10,064 nucleotides of DNA, taken from an uncultured Ventosimonas sp. GTDB lineage: Bacteria > Pseudomonadota > Gammaproteobacteria > Pseudomonadales > Pseudomonadaceae. Below the pieces are notes generated by a model. The model ran no database searches and had not been told where the DNA came from. It worked only from the letters and a program-made list of their open reading frames with translations. This document shows positions 1-10,064 of the stretch, piece after piece (positions within the stretch are counted from its first letter, which is position 1; each line of letters opens with the position of its first letter). The translations under genes and the position numbers were made by a program. The stretch covers positions 1 to 10,064 of the forward strand of contig CALYQH010000025.1 in NCBI GenBank assembly GCA_945283395.1. The letters are read 5' to 3'.

Positions 1-246
<246 letters not shown>

Positions 247-248
247 TG

Positions 249-1712
249 ATGCTATTAACCCAATTATTACCTCAAGCTACTAAAGAGTTATCTATTAGAG
301 GTCTTAAGTTAGATAGTAGGTTAGTACAGCAAGGAGATTTATTCTTTGCTGTTAAAGGTGCTCAGCAAGATGGTAGGGCTTATATTGAACAAGCTTTACA
401 AGGGGGAGCTGTAGCTATTGTATATGATCCTGAAAATTATCAGTTAGCATGTACCCTAGTTAATCAGTATCCCCAAGCTGAGTTTATTGCGGTGGATAAT
501 TTACAACAAAACATATCAGCTATTGCAGGACGTTTTTATGGTGAACCTGCTAAATTATTGCGATTGATAGGCGTAACGGGAACAAATGGTAAAACCAGCG
601 TTACCCAATTAATAGCTCAAGCATTAGATTTATTAGGTGAGAAATGCGGTATTATGGGCACATTAGGGGCTGGCTTTTGGCATAATTTACAAGCGGGCAA
701 ACAAACTACCCCTGATGCTATAACTATTCAAGCTAATTTAGCTATGTTACTAGGGCAGGGCGCCAAGGCAGTAGCTTTAGAAGTTTCTTCCCATGGATTA
801 GATCAAGGGCGAGTAGCGGCATTACCTTTTCAAGTAGCAACTTTCACTAATTTAACTAGAGATCATCTCGATTATCATAAAACTTTAGAAAACTATGGTG
901 AAGCCAAAGCTAAACTTTTTACTTGCTCTACTTTAACGAGCAAAGTCATTAATAAAGATGATAAGTTTGGCAGACAACTTGTATTGAACAACGATGCAAA
1001 TAACTTATTGAGTTACAGTATAGAAGATCAAACTGCCGACCTATACTGTCAAGACATTTTATTTAGTGATAAAGGAGTTCAAGCTAAATTAAATACTCCT
1101 TGTGGTATGGGGTATTTACAATCATCCTTGATAGGTCGTTTTAATCTTAGCAATTTGCTAGCTGTTATTGGGAGCTTAATAGGATTAGGCTATGCTGTCG
1201 CTGATATTTTATCAGTAATCCCAAAGCTTGAAGGGCCAGCAGGAAGAATGCAGCGTATAGGTGGTCAACAAAAACCATTAGTTGTGATTGATTATGCACA
1301 TACCCCTGATGCTTTAGAGAAAGTACTGATGGCGCTACGCCCGCATGTATTAGGTAAGCTAGTTTGTGTATTTGGTTGTGGTGGTGATAGAGACACTGGT
1401 AAAAGGCCATTAATGGCGACTATTGCAGAGCGCTTAGCTGATAAAGTAGTAGTTACAGATGATAACCCCCGCACAGAGCGAAGTGATCTTATCATTAGTG
1501 ATATATTGCAAGGCTTTACAAATAAACAAAAGGTACAGGTATTGGCCGATAGACGAGAAGCAATAAAGCAAACCATTGGTCAATCCAAGGTGGAAGATAT
1601 TATCTTGTTAGCAGGCAAGGGGCATGAGAATTATCAGGAAATTGCAGGGATAAGACACCATTTTTCAGATGTAGAAGAGGCCAGCCAAGCGTTATTAGGT
1701 TGGGAGAAATAA
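249..1712 (+). CDS. murE: UDP-MurNAc-L-Ala-D-Glu:meso-diaminopimelate ligase MurE
   Basis: Cytoplasmic Mur ligase that adds meso-diaminopimelate as the third residue of the peptidoglycan stem, using ATP. The protein has 487 residues from this start, a normal family length. It has an N-terminal UDP-substrate domain, then the ATP P-loop GTNGKT (about 111-116), EVSSHG (178-183), TRDHLDYH (203-210) and the lysine of YGEAKAKLF (about 220), which is carbamylated in the family. The C-terminal domain has DNPR (405-408), the signature of meso-DAP rather than L-Lys enzymes, and GKGHE (456-460). A diaminopimelate-type Gram-negative wall follows from this. Two ATGs are adjacent: 246 overlaps the ftsI stop by one base, while 249 has the better Shine-Dalgarno spacing and is chosen. 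The alternative adds one Met. murF follows after a single base, implying translational coupling. Confidence 0.97.
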   Translation: MLLTQLLPQATKELSIRGLKLDSRLVQQGDLFFAVKGAQQDGRAYIEQALQGGAVAIVYDPENYQLACTLVNQYPQAEFIAVDNLQQNISAIAGRFYGEPAKLLRLIGVTGTNGKTSVTQLIAQALDLLGEKCGIMGTLGAGFWHNLQAGKQTTPDAITIQANLAMLLGQGAKAVALEVSSHGLDQGRVAALPFQVATFTNLTRDHLDYHKTLENYGEAKAKLFTCSTLTSKVINKDDKFGRQLVLNNDANNLLSYSIEDQTADLYCQDILFSDKGVQAKLNTPCGMGYLQSSLIGRFNLSNLLAVIGSLIGLGYAVADILSVIPKLEGPAGRMQRIGGQQKPLVVIDYAHTPDALEKVLMALRPHVLGKLVCVFGCGGDRDTGKRPLMATIAERLADKVVVTDDNPRTERSDLIISDILQGFTNKQKVQVLADRREAIKQTIGQSKVEDIILLAGKGHENYQEIAGIRHHFSDVEEASQALLGWEK

Positions 1713-1713
1713 T

Positions 1714-3081
1714 ATGATCAAGCCAATTTCATTATTACAACTAGCTAGTTTATTGAATGCTAAATTAATAGGAGATGATGCTAGTTTTGAAGCTGTTTCA
1801 ATTGATTCGAGAACTCTTGAAAGAGGCCAACTATTTATAGCTATCTCAGGTAAAAATTTTGACGGTCATGATTATGTAGCAAGCGCTGAAGATAAAGGGG
1901 CATGTGCTGCTATAGTTGAAAAACAACTGGCAGGCATTAGCATACCGCAATTAATAGTAGCTAATGCTAGGTTGGCACTAGGTCAGTTAGGGGAACTTAA
2001 TAGGCAGGCTTTCCAAGGAAAAATAGTAGCAATTACAGGGTCAAGTGGTAAGACAACTGTTAAGGAGTTTGTGGCTAGTATTTTAAGTAATGAGGGTAAA
2101 GTGTTAGCAACCCAAGGTAATTTGAATAATGAGTTAGGGGTTCCTCTTACCTTGCTACAACTTAGCCAAGAGCATCAATTTGCAGTAATTGAAATGGGGG
2201 CGTCTGCTGTAGGTGAGATTGAATATAGTGTTGCTTTGGTCCGACCACAAGTTGCTGTTCTAACTAATGCTAGTAATGCGCATGTAGGTAAATTTGGGGG
2301 GCTTAACAACATTATAGAAGCAAAAGGCGAAATAATAGATGGTTTAGCCGAAGATGGCATTGTTGTGTTAAATTTAGATGACCCTTCTTTTTATATCTGG
2401 CAAAACAGAGCTAAGCCAAAAAAAATAATAAGTTTTGCAAAACAGAATAATGCAGCAGATTTCTATGCTAGCCAGTTAACACGTAATAGAAATGGCTGCC
2501 ATTCTTTTACTCTGCATTCTCCTAAAGCTGAGTTAGTGATTAAACTCAACGTGTTAGGGCAACATAATGTGGCTAACGCATTAGCTGCAGCCGCTGCTGG
2601 TTGTGCATTAGGTATAAACATGGCAGCTATTAAAAATGGTTTAAATAGCTTGTTAGCTGTAAAAGGGCGTACTAATACGTTGCTTGCTTTAGGTGGGGCT
2701 CGGATTATTGATGATAGCTACAATGCCAGCCCTGAATCTGTAAAAGCAGCGATAGATTTATTATCTGAGTTTGATGGTAATAAAGTGTTAGTGCTAGGCG
2801 ATATGGGTGAGTTAGGAGCTTGGGCTGAAGAGATTCATCAGCAAATAGGTGAATATGCAAGGGGTAAAGTAGATTTTTTATATGCGGTAGGCCCTTTCAC
2901 CATCTTTACTGCTAGAGCGTTTGGCGATAAAGCGAAACATTTTATCAATAAGGATGAGTTAGTTAAGGCCCTCTCCGTTCATGATGATGTTAATACTATT
3001 ATTTTAATTAAAGGTTCGCGTAGTATGGGTATGGAGTCATTAATAAGTACACTTTGTGGTTCATCAGAAGGAGTTAATTGA
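1714..3081 (+). CDS. murF: UDP-MurNAc-tripeptide:D-alanyl-D-alanine ligase MurF
   Basis: Cytoplasmic Mur ligase that joins the D-Ala-D-Ala dipeptide (made by Ddl, encoded at the right end of the window) to the UDP-MurNAc-tripeptide, completing the pentapeptide. It has 455 residues, typical of MurF. Visible motifs are the substrate-domain [13 protein letters not shown] (31-43), P-loop GSSGKTT (109-115), the [13 protein letters not shown] segment (136-148), IEMGAS (159-164), [13 protein letters not shown] (183-195) and the lysine of EAKGE (about 204), expected to be carbamylated. Also present are [10 protein letters not shown] (333-342), GDMGELG (362-368) and GSRSMGME (434-441). DSYNA(S/N)P is a good discriminator of MurF from other Mur ligases. 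The start has GGAG at 1703-1706 with 7-nt spacing. The stop TGA overlaps the mraY ATG by one base. Confidence 0.97.
   Translation: MIKPISLLQLASLLNAKLIGDDASFEAVSIDSRTLERGQLFIAISGKNFDGHDYVASAEDKGACAAIVEKQLAGISIPQLIVANARLALGQLGELNRQAFQGKIVAITGSSGKTTVKEFVASILSNEGKVLATQGNLNNELGVPLTLLQLSQEHQFAVIEMGASAVGEIEYSVALVRPQVAVLTNASNAHVGKFGGLNNIIEAKGEIIDGLAEDGIVVLNLDDPSFYIWQNRAKPKKIISFAKQNNAADFYASQLTRNRNGCHSFTLHSPKAELVIKLNVLGQHNVANALAAAAAGCALGINMAAIKNGLNSLLAVKGRTNTLLALGGARIIDDSYNASPESVKAAIDLLSEFDGNKVLVLGDMGELGAWAEEIHQQIGEYARGKVDFLYAVGPFTIFTARAFGDKAKHFINKDELVKALSVHDDVNTIILIKGSRSMGMESLISTLCGSSEGVN
3068..3073 (+). promoter_or_regulatory. Shine-Dalgarno (AAGGAG) for mraY
   Basis: AAGGAG inside the 3' end of murF lies 7 nt before ATG 3081. 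It supports that ATG, rather than the immediately upstream TTG (3078), as the mraY start. Confidence 0.75.
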
Positions 3082-4166
3082 TGTTAGTGCTACTGTTTGA
3101 TTTTCTACAGGATCATGTACATAGTGGATTTGGTGCTTTTTTATACCAATCTACGAGAGCTATTATGGCTGTACTGACGGCTTTATTAGTATCTTTGTTT
3201 GGTGGTCCTTGGATGATTCGTACATTACAAAAATTACAAATAGGTCAGGTAGTGCGTGAAGAGGGAGTTAAAGAACACCTGGCAAAGTCAGGCACTCCTA
3301 CGATGGGAGGGGTATTAATATTAAGTGCCATTATTATCAGCACTTTGTTATGGGCTAATTTAACTAATAAATATGTTTGGATAGTAACAATAGTTACTCT
3401 ATTGTTTGGTGCTATTGGATGGGTCGATGATTATCGCAAAGTGGTAGAAAAAAATACTAAAGGTCTACCCAGTCGTTGGAAATATTTTTGGCAATCTGTG
3501 TTTGCATTATTAGTAGGTTTTTTCCTTTATATGACCGCAGCTAAAGGAAATGATACAGCACTTTATTTGCCTTTCTTCAAACATGCCGTTATTCCATTAG
3601 GTATGTTATTTATAGTTTTTGCTTATTTTGTCATTGTAGGGACAAGTAATGCAGTGAACTTGACAGATGGTTTAGATGGCTTGGCCATTATGCCTACGGT
3701 ATTAGTAGGGGGAGCATTAGGAATCTTTTGTTATCTTTCAGGTAATATTCTTTTTGCCAAATATTTACTTATTCCCTATGTTCCTGGTTCAGGTGAGCTT
3801 GTCATCTTCTGTGGTGCTTTAATTGGCGCAGGAATGGGATTTTTGTGGTTTAACACTTACCCTGCCCAAGTCTTTATGGGAGATGTGGGTTCCTTAGCGT
3901 TAGGAGCTGCTTTAGGAACTATAGCAGTCATAGTTCACCAAGAGATAGTTCTTTTCATCATGGGGGGAGTGTTTGTGATGGAAACTTTATCCGTTATTAT
4001 CCAAGTAGCTTCTTTTAAGATGACTGGAAAAAGAGTATTCAGAATGACGCCTATTCATCATCATTTTGAATTGAAAGGATGGCCTGAACCTAGAGTGATA
4101 GTTAGATTTTGGATTATTACATTAATTTTAGTTTTAATTGGCTTAGCTACCTTAAAGTTTAGGTAA
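3081..4166 (+). CDS. mraY: Phospho-MurNAc-pentapeptide transferase MraY
   Basis: Integral inner-membrane enzyme that transfers phospho-MurNAc-pentapeptide from UDP to undecaprenyl phosphate, giving lipid I. It has 361 residues, against about 360 in Escherichia coli and Pseudomonas. About ten hydrophobic segments are readable (roughly 24-42, 74-92, 98-114, 135-153, 169-187, 201-220, 238-256, 267-287, 289-310, 340-358), matching the family's ten-helix fold. Catalytic and Mg-binding elements are intact: the Asp pair of GWVDDYRK (D116, D117), [11 protein letters not shown] (190-200), D268 in FMGDVGS, and the HHH of PIHHHFE (326-328). The start is ATG 3081, with AAGGAG 3068-3073 at 7 nt. The in-frame TTG at 3078 is not preferred. 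The 1-nt TGATG overlap with murF suggests coupling. Confidence 0.97.
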   Translation: MLVLLFDFLQDHVHSGFGAFLYQSTRAIMAVLTALLVSLFGGPWMIRTLQKLQIGQVVREEGVKEHLAKSGTPTMGGVLILSAIIISTLLWANLTNKYVWIVTIVTLLFGAIGWVDDYRKVVEKNTKGLPSRWKYFWQSVFALLVGFFLYMTAAKGNDTALYLPFFKHAVIPLGMLFIVFAYFVIVGTSNAVNLTDGLDGLAIMPTVLVGGALGIFCYLSGNILFAKYLLIPYVPGSGELVIFCGALIGAGMGFLWFNTYPAQVFMGDVGSLALGAALGTIAVIVHQEIVLFIMGGVFVMETLSVIIQVASFKMTGKRVFRMTPIHHHFELKGWPEPRVIVRFWIITLILVLIGLATLKFR

Positions 4167-4176
4167 TAGAGTTTAT

Positions 4177-5526
4177 ATGGCTACCAGTGATTTAAGCATT
4201 ATAGTAGGATTAGGCAAAAGTGGCTTATCTTTAGTGCGTTATTTAACGAAACAAGGCATTCGCTTTGCGGTAGTAGATACTCGGACTAATCCTCCCGAAT
4301 TAGCTACTTTGCATACAAACTTTCCACAAGTAGCAGTGAAATGTGGTGAGTTAGATATAAATTTTTTATGCACGGCTAAAACACTTTATGTAAGCCCAGG
4401 TTTAGATCTAAAAATGCCAGCCTTACAGATAGCGGCTAAACAGGGAGTTAATTTATCTGGAGATATAGAGTTATTTTCCCAAGTAGCTAAGGCGCCTATT
4501 ATTGCTATTACAGGTTCTAATGGTAAGAGTACAGTAACTACTTTAGTAGGCGAAATGGCAAAAACGGCAGGCAAGAAAGTTGCAATAGGTGGCAATTTAG
4601 GTGAGCCAGCACTAAATTTATTAGCTGATGACATAGAACTTTATGTGTTGGAGTTGTCTAGTTTTCAGTTAGAAAGTTGCCATCAGTTAAATGCTGAAGT
4701 AGCTACTATTCTAAATGTAACAGAAGATCATATGGATCGTTATCAGGGGTTAGCCGATTATGCAGCAGCTAAACAGCGTGTTTTTATAGGGGCTAAGCAA
4801 ATAGTAGTTAATTTAGATGATCCTTCATCTAATCCAGTAACCCCAACTAATGGCCAAGTGCGTTGGGAGTATACTACCCATACTAATCAACCAACTAAAG
4901 GATTTAAGATAGCACATAATCAAGGTAAGGATTGGCTAGCATTGGGTGATCAACTCATTATGCTACTGGATGAATTAAAAATTAAAGGTCGTCATAATTG
5001 GTCAAATGCGCTAGCTGCATTGGCTTTAGGCAACGCAGTCGGATTACCTTTGCAAAAGATGAAACAAGCTTTGCTAAATTTTAAAGGATTACGCCATAGA
5101 TGCGAATGGGTGGCAGAAAAAGCAGCAGTCACCTATTTTAATGATTCCAAAGCTACTAATGTAGGAGCTGCGTTAGCCGCTATTAGTGGCTTAGGTGAAA
5201 GTTTGCATGGTAATAAGATAGTGCTTATTGCTGGGGGCGATGGTAAAGGTGCTGATTTTAGTTCATTAGAAAAAGCTATTAGTCATTATTGCCGAGCAGT
5301 AGTACTGTTAGGAAGAGATGCCTCTTTAATAGATAAAATTTTGGCTATAGATACTTTTAGAGTTTACGTAAAAAGCATAGATGAAGCTGTCAAGCAAGCC
5401 GCTCAATTGGCACATACAGGAGATGCCGTGTTGTTAGCACCCGCCTGTGCTAGTTGGGATATGTTTAACAATTTTGAAGAGCGAGGCGATTTATTTGCTA
5501 AGGCTGCAAGGGAGTTAGCAGAATGA
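4177..5526 (+). CDS. murD: UDP-MurNAc-L-alanine:D-glutamate ligase MurD
   Basis: Cytoplasmic Mur ligase that adds D-Glu to UDP-MurNAc-L-Ala. It has 449 residues, in the family range. It opens with the Rossmann-like IIVGLGKSGLS (8-18) that binds the UDP-sugar, then VSPGLDL (72-78) and the P-loop GSNGKST (113-119). Next are LELSSFQLE (158-166), NVTEDHMDRY (180-189) and the lysine of YAAAKQRVF (about 199), the carbamylated position of the family. The C-terminal part has NDSKATN (322-328), GGDGKGADF (353-361) and ACASWDMF (423-430), all typical of MurD. The residue before PACAS is Ala where Escherichia coli has Ser; this looks a benign variation. This gene has the only real intergenic gap in the window (10 nt) and the weakest Shine-Dalgarno (AGAG at about 4168). 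It ends in an ATGA overlap with ftsW. Confidence 0.97.
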   Translation: MATSDLSIIVGLGKSGLSLVRYLTKQGIRFAVVDTRTNPPELATLHTNFPQVAVKCGELDINFLCTAKTLYVSPGLDLKMPALQIAAKQGVNLSGDIELFSQVAKAPIIAITGSNGKSTVTTLVGEMAKTAGKKVAIGGNLGEPALNLLADDIELYVLELSSFQLESCHQLNAEVATILNVTEDHMDRYQGLADYAAAKQRVFIGAKQIVVNLDDPSSNPVTPTNGQVRWEYTTHTNQPTKGFKIAHNQGKDWLALGDQLIMLLDELKIKGRHNWSNALAALALGNAVGLPLQKMKQALLNFKGLRHRCEWVAEKAAVTYFNDSKATNVGAALAAISGLGESLHGNKIVLIAGGDGKGADFSSLEKAISHYCRAVVLLGRDASLIDKILAIDTFRVYVKSIDEAVKQAAQLAHTGDAVLLAPACASWDMFNNFEERGDLFAKAARELAE

Positions 5527-6749
5527 AACACGGTGTCTTTCATTTAAATCCTTCCCCTTTGTATAGTCGCCGTGGTTTCGATGTGGATTTTCCATTGCTA
5601 GCGGGGTGTTTGCTGTTATTGGGATTAGGGGTTGTTATGATAGCTTCGGCCTCCTCAGAGGTTGCTTCGGTCCAAACAGGTAACACTTTTTATAATTTGA
5701 CTAGGCATCTTATTTATTTGGGAATTGGCTTAATTGCAGCAGCATTTGTGCTAGGAGTGCCTATAAGAATTTGGCAACAACATAGTGTTCATTTATTAGC
5801 CGTTGCAGTCGTGTTATTGGTAGCGGTCTTAATTCCTGGAATTGGTCGTAATGTAAATGGTGCTAATCGTTGGATAGGGATGAGTTTTTTCAATATTCAA
5901 CCTTCCGAATTAGGCAAATTGTTTGCTGTTATTTATTTAGCAGGCTACTTAGTCAGACGTAAAGAGCAGGTTAGAGATACTTGGGCAGGATTTTTTAAAC
6001 CTTTTGTCATTTTATTACCCATAGCATGGCTATTATTATTAGAGCCAGACTTTGGAGCGACCGTGGTAATGATGGGCGCAGCCTTAGCCATGTTGTTTTT
6101 AGGGGGCGTCAGTATGGGACGCTTCTTATTAATGGTGCTTTTAAGTGTGATGGCGGTAGTTTTCTTGATATTTACCCAAGAATATAGAATGCATCGCTTG
6201 ATGAATTTTACTAATCCATGGGCTGATCAATTTGGCTCTGGTTACCAATTATCTCAAGCATTAATAGCCTTTGGTCGTGGTGACTGGATAGGATTAGGGT
6301 TAGGTAATAGTATTCAAAAACAATTTTATTTGCCTGAAGCACATACTGACTTTGTGTTTGCCGTATTGGCTGAGGAGCTAGGTTTTATAGGTTCTTTCTG
6401 TTGCGTGGCATTATTTGTTTTTGTGGGGCTTAGGGCGTTATTTATTGGGTTTTGGGCGGAGCAAGCTAAGCAATATTTTTCTGCTTATGTTGCTTATGGT
6501 ATTGCTATGCTGTGGCTAAGCCAGTTTATTATTAACGTGGGAGTAAATATAGGTCTAGTACCTACAAAAGGTTTAACGCTTCCTTTCTTAAGTTATGGTG
6601 GTAGTTCATTGGTTATCTGTTGTGTATGTTTAGGACTTTTACTCCGCATAGATTGGGAACGCCGTTACCCTGAGCCTGAGCTAAATTATGTATTTACTGA
6701 AAATGACTTTCCTGAAGAGAATGCGGAGATAACCCATGACTTCGGCTAA
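5523..6749 (+). CDS. ftsW: Septal peptidoglycan glycosyltransferase FtsW (SEDS family)
   Basis: Polytopic inner-membrane SEDS glycosyltransferase that polymerises lipid II at the division septum in complex with FtsI, whose gene ends at the left of the window. It has 408 residues with about ten hydrophobic segments between residues 22 and 376. Family motifs are present: GRNVNGANRWIG (108-119), QPSELGK (126-132), EPDFG (174-178), and the periplasmic PEAHTDFVFA (271-280) whose Asp (D276) matches the catalytic aspartate of SEDS enzymes. GLVPTKGLTLPFLSYGGSS (344-362) follows. The N-terminal 20 residues and the acidic tail after residue 384 are cytoplasmic by inference. RodA is the main alternative, but the position between murD and murG marks FtsW. 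The start is set by the ATGA overlap with murD and AAGGGAG at 5508-5514, with GGAG 8 nt before the ATG. murG begins 14 nt before the stop. Confidence 0.97.
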   Translation: MKHGVFHLNPSPLYSRRGFDVDFPLLAGCLLLLGLGVVMIASASSEVASVQTGNTFYNLTRHLIYLGIGLIAAAFVLGVPIRIWQQHSVHLLAVAVVLLVAVLIPGIGRNVNGANRWIGMSFFNIQPSELGKLFAVIYLAGYLVRRKEQVRDTWAGFFKPFVILLPIAWLLLLEPDFGATVVMMGAALAMLFLGGVSMGRFLLMVLLSVMAVVFLIFTQEYRMHRLMNFTNPWADQFGSGYQLSQALIAFGRGDWIGLGLGNSIQKQFYLPEAHTDFVFAVLAEELGFIGSFCCVALFVFVGLRALFIGFWAEQAKQYFSAYVAYGIAMLWLSQFIINVGVNIGLVPTKGLTLPFLSYGGSSLVICCVCLGLLLRIDWERRYPEPELNYVFTENDFPEENAEITHDFG

Positions 6750-7807
6750 TATTCTTATCATGGCAGCCGGTACAGGAGGTCATGTATTTCCAGCTTTAGC
6801 CTGCGCAACCGAATTCCAAGCCAAAGGCTATCAGGTTCACTGGTTGGGTACTCCTAAAGGAATGGAAAATGAGTTAGTAGCTAAAGCAGGTTTTCCAATT
6901 CATCAAATTAAGGTAAGTGGTTTAAGAGGTAAAGGGATAGCTGCTTTAGTGAAAGCGCCTTGGCAACTATTAGGTGCTTTAAAACAAGCTCGGCAAATTA
7001 TCCAAGAAATACAACCTATCTGTGTGTTGGGATTTGGAGGATTTGTTACCGGTCCTGGAGGAGTAGCGGCAAAATTAGCTGGAATACCGCTAATTATTCA
7101 TGAGCAAAATGCAGTGGTGGGTACTGCTAATAGATATTTAGCTAAAATAGCAACAAGAATATGTGAAGCTTTTCCTGATACTTTTGTTGGCATAGCTAAG
7201 CAGAAGTTAATTACTACCGGTAATCCAGTTCGTGAAGAATTATTTATTAATAAACAGGTAGAAAGTTTTACTAATAGGCAAGTTAGATTATTGATACTAG
7301 GTGGTAGTTTAGGTGCTGAGCCGTTAAATAAGTTATTACCTGAAGCTTTAGCTTTAATAGATGAATCATTAAGGCCAGAAATTTTACATCAAGCAGGACG
7401 TGATCATGCTGCTAAAACCATCGAACGTTATCAAAAAGTTAAATTGGTTGCTAAAGTTGAGCCTTTTGTTAGTGATATGAATAAAATTTACAATTGGGCT
7501 GATTTAGTTATCTGTCGAGCAGGGGCATTAACAGTAAGCGAGCTTGCCGCTACCGGCAATGCTTCGATACTAATTCCCTTGCCTCACGCGATTGACGATC
7601 ACCAAAGTTATAATGCGGATTACTTAGCGAGCGCAGGGGCTGCAATTAAGTTAATTCAAGGAAGTTTAACAGCTCAAAAAATGGCACAACATCTACAGCA
7701 ATTATTAAAACAACCAGAGCAAATAATTAAAATGGGGCGGATAGCTAAAAGTTTAGCAAAACCTGAAGCTACTCAGGACGTGGTAAAAATTTGTTTGGAG
7801 GTAGCTA

Positions 7808-7824
<17 letters not shown>
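6736..7824 (+). CDS. murG: UDP-GlcNAc:lipid I N-acetylglucosaminyltransferase MurG
   Basis: Peripheral protein on the cytoplasmic face of the inner membrane. It adds GlcNAc from UDP-GlcNAc to lipid I, giving lipid II. It has 362 residues, normal for the GT28 family member MurG. The N-terminal domain has the glycine-rich loop GTGGHVFPA (12-20), GLRGKG (62-67), the second G-loop [11 protein letters not shown] (99-109) and HEQN (122-125). TGNPVRE (161-167) precedes the third G-loop GGSLGA (189-194). The donor-binding C-terminal domain has [12 protein letters not shown] (260-271) and DDHQSYNA (287-294). The start ATG lies inside the last codons of ftsW, preceded by GGAG (6725-6728) with 7-nt spacing. 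The end overlaps murC by 17 nt. Both overlaps point to coupled translation. Confidence 0.97.
7797..7802 (+). promoter_or_regulatory. Strong Shine-Dalgarno (GGAGGT) for murC
   Basis: GGAGGT within the 3' end of murG is 5 nt before ATG 7808 and 11 nt before the in-frame ATG 7814. It favours 7808 as the murC start. Confidence 0.75.

Positions 7825-10064
<2,240 letters not shown>

Noticed and set aside
1165..1576. Two overlapping minus-strand open frames opposite murE
   Set aside because: They lie fully within conserved murE coding sequence, have no recognisable domain and no gene context; antisense shadows.
2175..2360. Minus-strand open frame opposite murF
   Set aside because: Antisense to conserved MurF core, no recognisable protein features.
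3078..3080. TTG as an alternative mraY start one codon upstream of ATG 3081
   Set aside because: ATG 3081 has a good AAGGAG at 7 nt and gives the family-typical length; TTG adds nothing.
3660..3691. TTGACA followed by CATTAT, resembling a sigma-70 promoter inside mraY
   Set aside because: Spacing is about 20 nt and the -10 is poor; TTGACA is dictated by the conserved NLTDG codons of MraY.
4386..4634. Minus-strand open frame opposite murD
   Set aside because: Covers the antisense of the MurD P-loop region; its composition reflects the conserved sense strand.
5662..5696. TATAAT in ftsW with a TTGCTT upstream
   Set aside because: The spacer is about 23 nt and no suitable -35 lies at 16-18 nt; such hexamers are expected by chance in AT-rich DNA.

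Overview
The window is a stretch of the dcw (division and cell wall) cluster of a Gram-negative gammaproteobacterium. All genes are on the + strand, in the order ftsI (3' end) - murE - murF - mraY - murD - ftsW - murG - murC - ddl (5' part). This is the canonical order in Pseudomonas and its relatives. Several proteins, most clearly MurC, FtsI's C-terminus and Ddl, look Pseudomonas-like in wording. The DNA, however, is clearly AT-rich, with A/T-ending codons such as TTA, GCT and AAA dominating, unlike typical high-GC Pseudomonas. A low-GC, probably host-associated member of the Pseudomonadaceae (Entomomonas-like) is my inference, not something the window proves.

Layout: bases 1-246 hold the last 81 codons of ftsI. 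murE, murF, mraY, murD, ftsW, murG and murC follow intact. ddl begins at 9279 and runs off the right edge at codon 262. Almost every junction is an overlap or a 1-base gap: ftsI/murE is near-overlapping, murE/murF has a 1-nt gap, murF/mraY a 1-nt overlap, mraY/murD a 10-nt gap, murD/ftsW a 4-nt overlap, murG starts 14 nt inside ftsW, murC starts 17 nt inside murG, and ddl starts 11 nt inside murC. No space is left for terminators, RNA genes or mobile elements, and I see no convincing internal promoter. The block reads as one polycistronic, translationally coupled unit whose promoter must lie upstream of the window.

Functionally the genes cover nearly all of lipid II synthesis and its use at the septum. 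MurC, MurD, MurE and MurF add L-Ala, D-Glu, meso-diaminopimelate and D-Ala-D-Ala to UDP-MurNAc. Ddl makes the D-Ala-D-Ala dipeptide. MraY moves the pentapeptide sugar onto undecaprenyl phosphate, and MurG adds GlcNAc to give lipid II. The FtsW glycosyltransferase and the FtsI transpeptidase polymerise and crosslink it during division. All visible catalytic motifs are intact.

I found no evidence of a novel system. The window is an ordinary, well-conserved housekeeping region. The points worth a second look are small: ribosome-binding sites written into the C-terminal Arg-Arg codons of FtsI and MurC, start-codon choices, and the contrast between Pseudomonas-like proteins and AT-rich DNA.
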